Positions 43,799 through 55,088 of a stretch of DNA of 64,000 bases are shown here, piece by piece. Each line of letters starts with the position of its first letter. Position 1 is the stretch's first letter. The stretch comes from Plantago major (taxonomy: Eukaryota; Streptophyta; Magnoliopsida; Lamiales; Plantaginaceae), in assembly GCA_026545765.1 (NCBI GenBank), contig JAIFAC010000215.1:1-64000 (forward strand), written 5' to 3'. The notes below the pieces were generated by a model. It had not been told where the DNA came from, searched no databases, and was given only the letters and a program-made list of their open reading frames with translations. Both the position numbers and the translations under genes were made by a program.

Positions 43799-46700
43799 TG
43801 TGCGATATAGCATGCTTTTAGATCCTTGTTTTTAACTTTAGATTCATTTATTATATCGTTTTATGGTCAATTACCAACTTCGTGTGTATTTCGTAGGTTA
43901 TGATCGCGTTTTTGAGGAATTGTACGATTTCAGGCACCAAAACGACATAATTGTGCAAAATCGAGAAGGTTAAGCAAATACGCAGAATTTGCCGATGCAC
44001 GGAGTTCGAGGTGTCAAAACATGTCATGTGACCAGCCAGTGCGAAGATAATTGAAGATGATACAACTTTGTAGGACACAACTTTTCGAGGAAACGAAGTT
44101 ACGAAGCCCGAAATTGAAGAACAAAGCAAACAGATTCGAATATGTGGGAATCGCACTCTGCGGTTGCCTGTGGACCATAGAAGGGGCATCAACGGACGCC
44201 TGTGGACCGCAGTCCACTGCAGTTTCGATTTCTGGTCTGTTTTCAGGCCTGTTAGGCTAGGGTCCGTCTTCCTAAACCTTCCTTAATGACCAATGGCGGT
44301 TGGAGCTCGGAATTTCATCTATAAATAAGACCATTGGGGTCTCATAATCAAGAGACAGCGGAACGGAAGAGTTCCGAACAGTAGAACGGAACATTAGGGT
44401 TCCGTAGCACCAAAGCAGCTCTCCTGAGAGAGAACCAGTCCCCGGGGAAGTGAAACCCCAAAACCCTAGCCGTCAGCAAGCAATCAAGAAGACTTCAAGA
44501 CATCCGGAGAAGCATCAAGATCGATCAAGGAGGAGGAATTGAAGAGGAAAATGTTAGGAATATCTGTTTAGATTTTGATCAGGAACCTAATGACTTATCT
44601 TAACTCAGAAAGGTGATTAGTACTCTTGGTTCACTTGAACATTGTAAAAGAGGAAACTTACTAAGTATGATAGTCTAGCAAATCTTGTATAGGATGTTAG
44701 GTCTCGAAATGTAATTTTATTTTAGAAGAATACGAAGAAGGCATCCGGCGGGGAAAAGTTCAGCAGTTTGAAGATTTGAAGGCACAAGATTCTTTGAAGA
44801 CAAGGATTTTCGGATACCTATGTCCGGATATCTTAAAGAAACAAGTGTTTGAAACACAAGTGTTAAAGATATCGAGAATAAAAGGTTTATGAGACGAGGA
44901 AAGTGCCCATAGATATCTACACTCGAATCTAGTGGACATAAACTATGTTTACGAAAGAAAATATTTTATAACAAAGTTGTTTCAACAAGTGGTATGCAGT
45001 CGTGATAATCTATGATAAAGAACATCTGAAAGCTTGAGAACTACGATAGAATAAGATCTACGATACAATGCATACATTGGCACTCTGGACAAAGTATAAT
45101 CTGATTGCATTAAATGTGCGAAATGTACGAACAAAAAGCAGCGACTTCGAAAAGAAGACAAACTTTTCTGATACTATACTCAGATATCAATAGTTTGAAA
45201 TTGAGTTAAGCCTAACGGATACTATCAAACGGCACTCAAATTCATCTATAAATATCAACACTTAGACTGCTTAAGAACACACCTTAGAACACTGAACTTA
45301 CATTGAATACTCTCACACAAGCTCTCTCAAGCTTACTACTTATCTTCAAGCTTTCTGTTGCGACCAAAGCTCTTGATTCTAAGTAGCACAAAAGTTCTAA
45401 GTGTCCTGATCCTTAACAAGCATTGTAATTTGTGAAAGAGTTGAACTAAGATTTCATATCTGAGTTTCATTCTCTTAACACTTATCATAGACTTGGGTCA
45501 GTAAAGAACAAGATACCATACATTGCAAAGTGTATTAAGTATACTTGATTTATAGAGCTATCTGAATAACTGAACAAGTTATTAAAGAAGCTCACCTGAC
45601 AATTTACCTTAATAACACACCTTAATCGGTAGATGCAGGAAGTACTTAGTTTGGGAAACTAAGGAATAACTCGAGGTTATTGAGCACGAAGTACTTAGTT
45701 TGGGAAACTAAGGAATAGCTCAAAAGGTTTAGTACTGAAAGTACTTGGTTTGAAAGCCGGGAATAATTCGGGGAACACTCGGTTGGAAACTGGTGTATTT
45801 AGGGATCGAAGATATTTGTAAGGTTACATCATTTATACATCTTAGTGAATTCAGTGCGAGAAAGGCGAAGTGGATTAGTTGAAGGATTCGCCACCTTGGA
45901 TACCACTATAAAAGACTTGTGTTATTTACTTTCTGATCTATTACTTGCTTTACTTATCTTGCAAAGTACTTACACTTATCTTCTTGACACGTGCACTTAT
46001 CACGAAAAAGTCTTCCGCTCTGAAATTAAGTATCGGATATACGAGAATCATGTATCGACAAAAGTTTTAAAGACTATTCCCCAGTCTTTTACTTTGCCAT
46101 TATCTGGACCAATGAAGGAGAATTCGACACTCGCCATCTTCTTACGGTTTAGTTGTTTCAAACATGATTTCAATTCAGTTTACAGTTTATTTACTTTCAG
46201 TTATGTCAGGCTAATTTACCTGTGCAAGGGTAAGCCGAGATCTTTGATTATTTGGTTTATATATGATGGAATAGTTTTAGCATCAATGTTGGTTATGCGA
46301 TTGTTGTTCATACCTGTGCTGTTTGAGGAAAGTTGCTTTGTTTGTTTATGTTTTCGCGAGACATGAGTAATCATTGCACTAGATTAAGAGATGTCACTAT
46401 GTCTATAAGTTGATATTCTGCCTGAGGTTTGTGGTTGAGCTAGCCACTGGTGACAGCTTTGAGCTAGACGATAATCTTCATGGGGTATCTTTACTGACTG
46501 CGCCTTGGTATAAGATATGTGACTTGTGTGACTCTTCAGCCGTAACTATCGCTACCTGTTATTCCTGATATAAACCGTTTATCAAAGTGAAGGTTAACGC
46601 TTACATGCTTTTCTCTATAAGTTCTTAGTTTGTCAATTCTCTTTATAATTATTTTTCTGCTTACGTGTTTATTTTACTTATTCAAAAATACCAAAAACCT

Positions 46701-46895
46701 GTTATTTACTTTATATTGAAAATCAACTATTTAATATTCTATTTCAATCGAGCATTATTCCCGAGAAAACAACATCTCGAGTTAACTTACCGCTATAAAC
46801 TGTGTGTTAGTGAGCTTCTGGCAATTATAAATTTATTATTTTGATTGTATTTAGAGATTCTGATCTACTGTGAAATCAAAATCTCTCAATACACA
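43799..46895 (+). repeat. 5' LTR of the gypsy element, split by a nested copia LTR
   Basis: Outer parts are 43799-44551 and 46113-46895. A TATA-like TCTATAAATAAGACC lies near 44318, followed by a CT-poor transcribed leader. The part at 44150-44230 with the CTGTGGACC repeats is typical for this LTR class. A 173-codon open frame at 45845-46366 spans the boundary of two elements and is not a gene. Confidence 0.7.
44552..46112 (+). mobile_element. Nested copia LTR (solo or truncated), plus orientation
   Basis: Matches the LTR at 58098-59497 in opposite orientation: TGTTAG-AATATC start, GTTCACTTGAACATTGTAAA, AGGTCTCGA-TGTAAT, and an end AGTCTTTTACTTTGCC-TTATCTGGACC. The expected CA end is altered (GGACCAATG). 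No primer-binding site or internal region follows, as expected of a solo LTR, but a matching target-site duplication is not evident (GAAAA on the left). Confidence 0.65.
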
Positions 46896-46902
46896 TAAAA
46901 AA

Positions 46903-46920
46903 TTTGGCGCCACTGTTGGG
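46903..46920 (+). promoter_or_regulatory. Primer-binding site of the gypsy element
   Basis: TTTGGCGCCACTGTTGGG follows the 5' LTR and starts with the TGG needed to pair with a tRNA CCA end. This form is usual in Athila/Tat-type gypsy elements. Confidence 0.75.
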
Positions 46921-47756
46921 GAATAATTAGTAGATTGTCTGTGTAGAACTTATTTGGTTATTTTCGAGCAGTAACTACTTTTATTTCACAGGAAAACTCA
47001 AGATGGAAGAAGAAGAACATGAAAGAACTATCAGGGAGATCAGTACGCCGAAACCAAGGAGTGGAATTTGGATCCAGGGAGTATGGATTTGATCTAACTC
47101 TGATTAGCGCATTACCAAAGTTTAGAGGCAGAGAATGTAAAAATCCCGGAATTTTATTTTTGGATCGTTAATTTGAATTTGAATTTAAATTGGAGACGAA
47201 AAATTTTATTGGGCTCGAGATAAATAACAAATTTTGAACGGGAGTATATGACCCAATTATTGGAAAGCCCATTAGGATTTTTTTATGGGTTTTTGTTATT
47301 TCTTTTCCTCTTTCTTCATCCTTTTTCCTTAATCCGTTCTCTTCTTTTCCTTCGATCTTGACTTTCCCAAGGGTCGTGTTACTACCATTCGTACATGTTA
47401 TTGGACTGAAATCGAACTGTAATTGGGGATTGTAGATCGCGAATTTAGACCAGATTCATGGGGGGTCGATTGATTTGGACTGGTTCTTCGATGTTTGTGG
47501 ACCATTAATGTCGTTTTGGATGGAGGAGAATGATGGGTGACCGATTGTTGTAGCCTTTGCCCGGAGTCGGAGGAGTTTTGTTGGAGTTTGTGAAGTTTTG
47601 GATTCGCAGGGACTAGGTTGAGGATTTACAGAAACTATAAGGACCACCTTTGGAGAATTTGAGTAGGAGCAGGGGGCTGTTTGTAAATAATTTGAACAAA
47701 CAGCGCGTTCAACGTTTATATTGATTGTCTGGGAATGGTTGTTATCGAAACTGCCT

Positions 47757-47812
47757 GTTGTCGAGTGGTAGAAGCATGGGTTGTTGTAGTGGGAGGTTTG
47801 TGGTTCGAACCC
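47757..47812 (+). promoter_or_regulatory. tRNA-like pol III promoter motifs in the solo LTR
   Basis: GGTTCGAACCC (47802-47812) is a perfect B-box core, and TCGAGTGGTAGAAGC (from 47761) resembles an A box about 35 bp before it. The D-, anticodon- and T-stems do not pair well enough for a functional tRNA, so it is better seen as a relic or pol III promoter-like part of the LTR. Confidence 0.4.
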
Positions 47813-48173
47813 ATCAGTGTCAAATTTCTGTATCTTTTTATTCCAGCCTATTTTCGACCTGTTTAATTTACCTTTTTGCCCCTGAACGTTATAGAATCAT
47901 AATTATGCCCTTCTACATTTTTATCCTATTTTTCCTAGCTCCAGAAAATTACCGTTTTGCCCTTGTAGCATACTTTTCCCTTTTTGACCTATTGAAACCG
48001 GAGTAGAGGCGTTTTAAAGTGTACAAGTGGTGCTTTGGATGAATTGTGGTTCAATGTGACTTTTGAAGATTTGATGTGCAAACTATTGGAGGATCTTGCG
48101 GGTATTTAAGTTTGATTTGGATTCATATCGACCTTGAGGTAAGGGGAACTTTTGACACTTTTGCTTTTATTTT

Positions 48174-48176
<3 letters not shown>

Positions 48177-48206
<30 letters not shown>
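48177..48206. repeat. (AT)n microsatellite in the solo LTR
   Basis: About fifteen AT dinucleotides, then GTATGTATAG. It lies inside the solo LTR. Confidence 0.85.
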
Positions 48207-48214
<8 letters not shown>

Positions 48215-49905
48215 AGTTTTCGATTGAAAAATAACTTATGGTTATTATATCATGTTATGGGACTTGATATAATAGTATATTCGAAAAAGGATCAAGTATG
48301 TGTATCCCATAAAATGTTTTCCTTGTGCATGCGATTTGTGAAAGTTATTTGATAAAGCATGGATTATGTGTACGTATATGCTCATCGATATGCCTATGAA
48401 GTGTGTGACCCTTTCGGGGGGAATGTCGTGCTTTGGAGTACTCCCAATGTTATGTGTGTGACCCTATTGTGTTACGTGATATGTTATGTGAAAGCCGACC
48501 TGTGTGCCACCACGGTTTGTGTGGCCGTAGTGTATATTTGATTCGAGCTGAATGTGAATAGTGTATTGTGACATGTGTTCCATGCAAATAATTTTCGACT
48601 ATGTTTGATATAAAAATGGAGTGTATATGTATGTATACTTTTTATATGTACTTGATCCGGGTAAAAGTGCCAGGAGCTCACCCTTACACCCCCTTTCAGA
48701 TATTTAGCAAGTGAAGTGACACTGGATGGTACAGTAGAGTGGAACCCGGTAGACGGATGGTGGACCTTGTGAAGACTTTTAGTAGTTGTAGTGTATTCTG
48801 AGTTTTGTATTGAATATGATGATTTGTACTACTGAAATTGTTATGTACTGGAGATTTGTAATTGTTGTGAGAACTTAATGGATATTTAGATGCTCTGTTG
48901 TACCACTCTGAGATATTTATGTATTTTGAGGATTAAAGTTAGGCTTTGTCTTGGCGTGAGCCCATCTCACGATAGACGGTCGGTCGCGCCAAAGCATTTT
49001 GGTTTTGGGGCGTGATAGAGAAGGAGAAAATGAATGCAAGTTCATGTATGCATTCGAGTCTATTGTCGAACAGTTTCCGACGAAGGGGTTAACCGATGGT
49101 GAGCTAAAATTCTGGTTCTTCATTAAAACCTTTGGAGGCGACAAAAGATGGATAGATTCAATTAAAGAAGAAGTCAGTGAATGGGAAGAGTTGAGGAGTC
49201 TGTTCTTGAAGAGGTTTCTAGGGCTTGCAAGGGTTATGAGAAAAGGAGAATGATATCCACTTTCACTCAGAGACAGAAGGAATCTTTTCATGATGCATGG
49301 GAACGGTTTGAAGAGATGCAATACAACTGCCCCCAACATCAGTTTACTTCGCGACAACTCTGTGAGTATTTCTACCTAGGAGTTAGAGAGGAGTTCAAAG
49401 ACCTTATAGACGTAGCTCTGAAGGGATCATTTATGGGGAGTTCTGCTAAGCAAGTACTGGAAGCTTGTGCAAGTGTTGCTGAGAAATCAAGGTACAGGAG
49501 TGAGCAGCTTAAGGAGAATGAGATCTTCAATACGATGGAGGCCATGGAAGAAGTAAGGTCAATAGCCACAGTTGAGGAAGAAGCGCAATGGGCTATGGGA
49601 CAGAGCGTAGGAACTCTTGAGTACTTGGATAAAAGAAGCATATCGAAGGAAGTAAGCCAAGAAGTACCAGAAGAAAAACCTATTGAGCTGAGCATTGAAG
49701 GGAATGATGAAGTTTCCAAAATCAGCAGTGAACAAGTAGTCGACAACATCGTAACTGCTAAAAAGGGGTTGGAAGAAGAGATCAAAACCCTCAAGGAACA
49801 TCATAACCAGAGAGGAAAGGCGGTCTTTGGAGGCTGGAAAAGGAAGCGAGGAAACACACTACCTGGTGAAGTTGTTCACAAAAAGCGCCACATCAACTGA
49901 GGAAG

Positions 49906-50740
49906 CAATAGAAAGGTTAAGTGGTGAGGTTGATGCAGTCAAGGACGATCTGATCGAAATGAAGTATGCAGTTAGGGAGTTGGATGAAAAGGTGGAAGAA
50001 GTCGAGGAGCGGCGGTGGAAGGATTGGGGCTATCACTACTAGGGCGGAATAACAACCGGATTCTATTCCTAGAAGTGAAGAAAGAGCAAGAAAGAAGAAG
50101 GATCTGGAGATAGTGGATATAGAAGAAGAGCGTGAAGAGGGTGAAAGGAAGTCGGAGAAAGAAGCTCAGGAGAAGAAGAAAGAGCAAGAAAAGATAGCAT
50201 CCCGGAGAGGAAGATATGACGACGATCTAAAGGAAAAAGGATACGTCCGGGCAGAAGATGGGGGTAATAGTTCGTCTAAAAGACTTACCTTTTCCAGGAA
50301 GGCTCATGGGTGAGGTTAAGAAGGCTGCAAAGATGAAGGCTAAAGGAAACCTAGAGAACGATCAATCCGGTGCGATACAAGACACATTTACTATATACCC
50401 ATCTGACTATATGGCAGCTGTAAGAGAATTCTTTAACCGGAATAAAGCCTACGTCGGAGTGGCATGGAGAGAAGGATCGGATATCATGAGAAGAGGAATA
50501 GGAGATCCGGGATGATTGGAGTAAAGGGTAAAACGGTAAACTGCATGATAGACCTTGGAGCCAGCGTAAATCTTATGTCATTGGCTAAGGCGAGGGAGCT
50601 AGGGATTGAAGACGAGATAGAACCATGCGGAACTAGCGTCCAGCTGGCCGACAATTCGACAAAGAAATGTGCTGGAGAAATCAGAGATTTACCTGTGGAG
50701 ATCGGAGGCATAAGATCAAGGCTAACTTCCTTGTGATGGA
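49906..50740 (+). pseudogene. Gypsy gag-pol linker and aspartic protease
   Basis: A highly charged coiled-coil linker (49830-50300, Glu/Lys/Arg runs, with VRELDEKVEEVEERRW) precedes the protease. From 50512 the frame reads MIGVKGKTVNCMIDLGASVN, then LMSLAKARELGI and VQLADNSTKKCAGEI. The active site appears as DLGAS, the Athila-type form of D-S/T-G. Frame changes separate linker and protease. Confidence 0.72.
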
Positions 50741-51935
50741 TATGGAAGGAAGCGTGATGAGATCTAAAACACTTATTTGATGACCAGCCCTACATCAGAT
50801 GGAACAGTAGTCGACACGGGGGAGAAAACCTATTCATTGATCGTGGAAGGGCAGAAGAAGCATTTCAATTCTAAAGGTGAACTCCTAGAAGAAGGAAAGA
50901 GAATAGAGAGAGGATATTGGAAAAGCGCAGATGATTTCCACCTTGGAGACGAAGTCGAGTATGGATATCTGATGCCAGATTTGATAGAAGAGGATGAAGA
51001 AGATTTTAACACAGAACAGTACGAGAGGCTCGGGCAAATTTATTCTGTGGATACAATGGAGAAATTGGAGAAGGACGATCCGCCAGCCATTGGATTGGAG
51101 GAGGTGCTAAGGTCAAAACCGGAACTCAAACCGCTACCCATGATGCAATCGTTTTCTTATCTGACGACGAGTTTTTCCCTGTCATTATATCTTCAACTTT
51201 AACTAAGGATCAAGAAGAGAAGTTAGTAGAGGTTTTGAAGAAGTATAAGGAAGCAATAAGACGGGATATAACCGACATCAAGGGGATCAGCCCCGTAAGG
51301 TGCATGCATACTATTACCTTTGGAGGAAGGAGCAAAGCCGGTAAGGCAACCTCAGAGGAGACATAATCCAGTAGTAATGGAAGTGGTAAAAAAGGAGATC
51401 CACAAGCTTCTGAATAACGAGCTGATCTAACCTATCGAGAGTAGCAATTGGGTGAGTCCGATACACGTGGTTCCCAAGAAGTTAGGAATAACGGTAGAGG
51501 ATAATATCGCAAGTAGGATTGCTACAGGATGGAAGATGTGTATCGACTACAGGAGATTGAATTTAGCAACAAAGAAAGACCATTCCCCCCTGCCTTTTAT
51601 AGATCAGATCTTTGGACGATCTGGCGAACAGTACTCTTGTTTCTTGGACGGGCTATCTGGATTCTTCCAGTTCCCCATCGCACCTGAAGACTAGGAGAAG
51701 ACAGCTGCCCTTTTGGAACGTTTGCTTATAGAAGGATGTCGTTTGGATTATGCAATGCACCAGCTACCTTCCAGAGATGCATGTTGTCTATATTTAGCGA
51801 CATGGTGGGAAAGTTCATTGAAGTATTTATGGATGACTTCTCAGTATTTGGAAATTCATTCGAAGACTGTCTTCAGAAGTTATCACTAGTTCTGGAAAGA
51901 TGCATCGAGTGCAATCTAACTCTGAGATGGGAACG
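50741..51935 (+). pseudogene. Gypsy reverse transcriptase with N-terminal linker, degenerate
   Basis: An acidic linker (50777-51130) leads to SSTLTKDQEEKLVEVLKKY and ITDIKGISPVRCMHTI across frame changes. RT proper follows: WVSPIHVVPKK, GWKMCIDYRRLN, FLDGLSGFFQFPIAPED, then a stop and frameshift, MSFGLCNAPATFQRCM and FIEVFMDDFSVFGN with the catalytic DD. The domain ends abruptly at LTLRWER (near 51935), where an internal deletion joins it to integrase. Confidence 0.8.
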
Positions 51936-52770
51936 AGTACATACTGGTTGCAGTCGATTACGTTTCGAAGTGTGTGAAGGCACAAACCACAAGAACAAAC
52001 GACGCACTGGTGGTGCTGAAGTTTCTCAAGGAAAACATATTCACCAGATACGGAACACCGAAGACGATCATCAACGATGGATGTACGCATTTATGCAACA
52101 AGCTGTTCACGGATTGTATGCGCAAGTTTCACATTAGGCACAGGATAGCAACTCCATATCATCCGCAAACATCTGGGCAAGTGAATTAAGGCAATATTGG
52201 AGAGAGTTGTTAAGCTGAGCAGGAAGGATTGGTCACATGCCTTGCCGAACGCTCTGTGGGCATATAGAACAGCATATAAAATAGTGTTGGGTGCAAGTCC
52301 ATACATGATTGTATACAGGAAGACATGCCACCTACCTTTTGAAGTAGAGCACATGGCATGGTGGGTCATCAAGACTCTAAACTGCGATCTGGATGCAAGC
52401 GGAAAGAAGAGATTGCTGGATCTCAACGAGCTGACTGAAATCCGGAATCAGGCCTACGCTAACTCGAAGATATACAGGGAGAAGACAAAGGCTTACTATG
52501 AAAAACACATCGGGCAAAAACAAATCGAGGAAGGGCAGGAAGTGTTGCTTTACGACTCTCGTCTGAAGTGGTTCCCAAGCAAGTTGAGGAGCATATGGAA
52601 AGGACAGTACAAAGTCCTCAAGGTATATCCGTATGGAACGATCCGATTGCTGAACTACAAGTCGAAGGGATTTTCAAGGTGAGCAGACACGAGGTTAAAC
52701 CACATCTCGGGAGATCAACAACATGCCAGACGGAGGCGTCTGAGTTGGACTTGCGAATCGATGCATAGTC
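51936..52770 (+). pseudogene. Gypsy integrase, N-terminus deleted
   Basis: Directly after the truncated RT the sequence reads ILVAVDYVSKCVKAQTT (first catalytic Asp), then KENIFTRYGTPKTIINDG (second Asp) and HRIATPYHPQTSGQVN, and after a stop AILERVVKLSRKDW, WAYRTAYKIVLGASPY and EVLLYDSRLKWFPSKLRSIW. The zinc-binding N-terminus and the entire RNase H are missing. The open C-terminal part runs to about 52682 in one frame and 52768 in another. Confidence 0.8.
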
Positions 52771-53640
52771 AGACTGCGACTATAAGCGAGTGCTTGTTGG
52801 GAGAACCCAGCGGTTTGTAAATATTCGTTTATTGTATTTCGCGTAGTTTGCATACACTTCACGTTTTTCAAAATTTTTCGCACAAGTAGGTCCTTTGCAT
52901 TAGTTATCTTTTTCCTTAGAAAGTTTCTTTTTCAAATTAACAAAATAAAAATGAAAAAATAAAAGAAAACAAGAAAACGAGAAACAATTTGAGCCAACAA
53001 GTGAGAAATAGAACCATGAGTCTGACCACCGAGGACCCGATCGAGTTGTCTTGATCGCTTTGGCGACATGAAATCTCTGCGAGATTTTTTGCCGTTTTCG
53101 TTTTTTGGAAATTTCTTTTCTCTTGTTTCTTGTTTATGGAAGGCTTTTGCATGAATTTCCTTCAATTGTCAGCACTCTAAACCTATTTATATGCATCACT
53201 TCCTTTTCTAAACTCACAAATTCACAAGCACAAATGCATTTCACTCTAGAATAAGCATTATATTTACTTTCTCTCAAGAATTCAAGTTCTTCGGCAATTC
53301 AAGGTACGATTCTTCAACTCTACCCTTCTCATTACTTCTACTCGCATGATTTATGATTATGTATACGTAATGCATATGTTGATACATACGCATTGAGCAT
53401 GGAAGGTCGGAAGTTCGCATAATGCTAATATGCATGTTTTAGTGATCAACTACGCTATGTCTAATCTATCATTCTCATCCGTTAGTATGCATGATTAAAT
53501 TTTCTGCGATTATATGAATTTTGGAGGTTCTCAAACGTACTATATCCACCCACCGTGCATCGATTAGGTTTGGGATATTGCCTGGACGTCCAGCTCGGCT
53601 GTCAACAAATCTGATAGGTCTGTTGATGATATTCATATTT
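52771..53640 (+). other. Gypsy 3' non-coding region, then fading
   Basis: After the integrase stop the sequence is non-coding; AGTGCTTGTTGGGAGAACCC at 52788 is typical of the region after pol in Athila elements. A TATA-like TATTTATATGCATC lies near 53183. No env-like ORF and no 3' LTR are found. Confidence 0.45.
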
Positions 53641-54748
53641 TTTTTGATGTGTGAAGACTTAGTTTAGTCATTTAATTTATAGTGTATGAATCACCATTTT
53701 TTTTTGGAATGGAGTATAATGAGAATGGAGTAAATCATTTTGTGATTTCAGCCGTATCCAACCAATAAACATTTATTCCTGATTATTAGTCTTTTAATTT
53801 ATGGTGTAGGAATCTCACGTTTTTTGGAAAAGATTTTATTGACAATGAAGTAAATCATTTAGTGATTATGGGTGATTATTGACTTGCCTCTCTTATAGAT
53901 TTGACCAATAAATTAGTGTGTAAGCTGTCATAATTAGTGTAGTTACATATCACAATGGATATTTTTCCTTGTTTATAATTATTTTGATTTATTTAATTAA
54001 ATAAATACAATTAAATCAAAGAAAAGCTCACATTCAATCTTGACTCTTGTTCTATACAAAACTTTCGGAATAACAACTTGTCTTTTAAATATATATAGTT
54101 TATTGAATTTTTATAATTAAATGAGGGTGTTGCGGACCTTGGGAGGCTACGAGAATCCTTGCCGATCGGAGATATGGCATGATGCGGAGCTCCACGGTGG
54201 ATTAAATTAATATATCTTTAATTTTTAATGAAACGGTATAATGGTAAATTAACATTTATTTCTAATTACAATTATATATAAAAGAACAACTAAAGAAATA
54301 TTTAAAGGGTATATTTGGCAAACACCTTATGCGATTCTTATCTTATTTTAATATATGTCTACTTATTTAAAAGTAAAAACTCCAATAAAATTTGGATGAA
54401 CAGGTCTCGTCTTGACATTAATGACTCTTCTCTATATATAAATGACATTAAATAGATTTTTGCAACATATATACTGTATACAGCTAGCAGCGAAAGAAAA
54501 GGAGCTATGTAATGTAAATGATCGAAGCTGTAGTCTTCAGGCATGTGATGACCTTTACCCAACACTGACTGAATTAAACGCTTGCAGTAACTAATCACTG
54601 TTTATTCAGAATTCTCTCTACTTTTACAGATATCAACTGCATTCTAGTTAATTTTGCTCGACCATGAAACTCCTGTGCAAAACTTACTCATTTAGAGTAG
54701 TTAAGTGGTACATTATCGGCTGTTGCATCCATCATATTCATTATTCCA
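53641..54748. other. AT-rich intergenic DNA
   Basis: Nothing recognised apart from a GC-richer patch at 54120-54200. Short ORFs here have no signature. Confidence 0.5.
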
Positions 54749-54750
54749 TA

Positions 54751-55001
54751 CTCCCTCCGTCCCGGAGAACTTTATACATTAGAGTTAGCGTGCAGTTTTA
54801 TGTAAAAAGTTAAAGTAATGATAAAATATAGAAAGGGTGGAAAAAAGTGTACTTTCAATGGCAAATTGTGTAATTTGAGTGTAAAGTTGAGATTGTTTAT
54901 TATTTGTTGGGTGTGGGGTAACTTCCTTTTTTGGTAATGTATGAAGTTACGTGGGACGGCTAAAAATGTCAATTGTATGAAGTTCTGCGGGAAGGAGGGA
55001 G
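54751..55001. mobile_element. Stowaway (Tc1/mariner) MITE, 251 bp
   Basis: Left end CTCCCTCCGTCCC and right end GGAAGGAGGGAG are terminal inverted repeats of the well-known Stowaway type, flanked by TA on both sides (54749-54750 and 55002-55003). No coding capacity. A second, decayed and inverted copy of the same family lies at 17386-17606. Confidence 0.88.
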
Positions 55002-55088
55002 TATTAAGTTGGGACATCATCGATCCTCATAAATAGTCTTATTAAGGGATGAGCTTATTAACATTTATATGTTGTATCGTGATTGTTT

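Larger units (their letters stand above)
47136..49017 (+). mobile_element. Solo LTR of a chromovirus-like gypsy element, 1882 bp
   Basis: Starts TGTAAAAATCCCGGAATTTT and ends GGTTTTGGGGCGTGATA, both usual for Tekay/Del-like LTRs (here CA has become TA). It is flanked by perfect 5-bp target repeats GAGAA (47131-47135 and 49018-49022). Removing the LTR and one repeat restores continuity of the surrounding gag, proving it inserted there. It contains a tRNA-like patch (47757-47812) and an (AT)n tract (48177-48206). Confidence 0.88.
47003..49905 (+). pseudogene. Gypsy gag, split by a solo LTR
   Basis: The ATG at 47003 opens MEEEEHERTIREISTPKPRS. After a stop, ISALPKFRGRE leads to the LTR insertion at 47136. 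Beyond the LTR, 49018 onward continues without loss of frame: GENECKFMYAFES, FPTKGLTDGELKFWFF, then QRQKESFHDAWERFEEMQYNCPQH in a second frame. That is the retrotransposon gag pattern with Trp and the QRxxES-AWERF block. The C-terminal part is Glu/Lys-rich and ends in a stop at about 49900. Gag would form virus-like particles. Confidence 0.8.
43799..53640 (+). mobile_element. Athila-type Ty3/gypsy retrotransposon, 3' end missing (right border approximate)
   Basis: The 5' LTR begins TGTGCGATATAGC at 43799 inside the PPR pseudogene and ends near 46895 before a TGGCGCC primer-binding site (46904). Gag, protease, RT and integrase follow in gypsy order, with the Athila-type wording (DLGASVNLMS protease, FGLCNAPATFQRCM and FMDDFSVFG in RT). 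Nested in it are a copia LTR (44552-46112) and a gypsy solo LTR (47136-49017). An internal deletion removed RNase H. No 3' LTR was found before about 53640, where recognisable element sequence fades. Confidence 0.82.

Noticed and set aside
45845..46366. 173-codon open frame
   Set aside because: It crosses the border between the nested copia LTR and the gypsy LTR and has no domain; chance ORF in repeats.
47757..47812. Functional tRNA gene
   Set aside because: The B box is perfect but the stems do not pair into a cloverleaf and the sequence is internal to an LTR.
49372..49804. Long minus-strand frames opposite gypsy gag
   Set aside because: Antisense shadows of the gag reading frame; codon pattern and domains support the plus strand.
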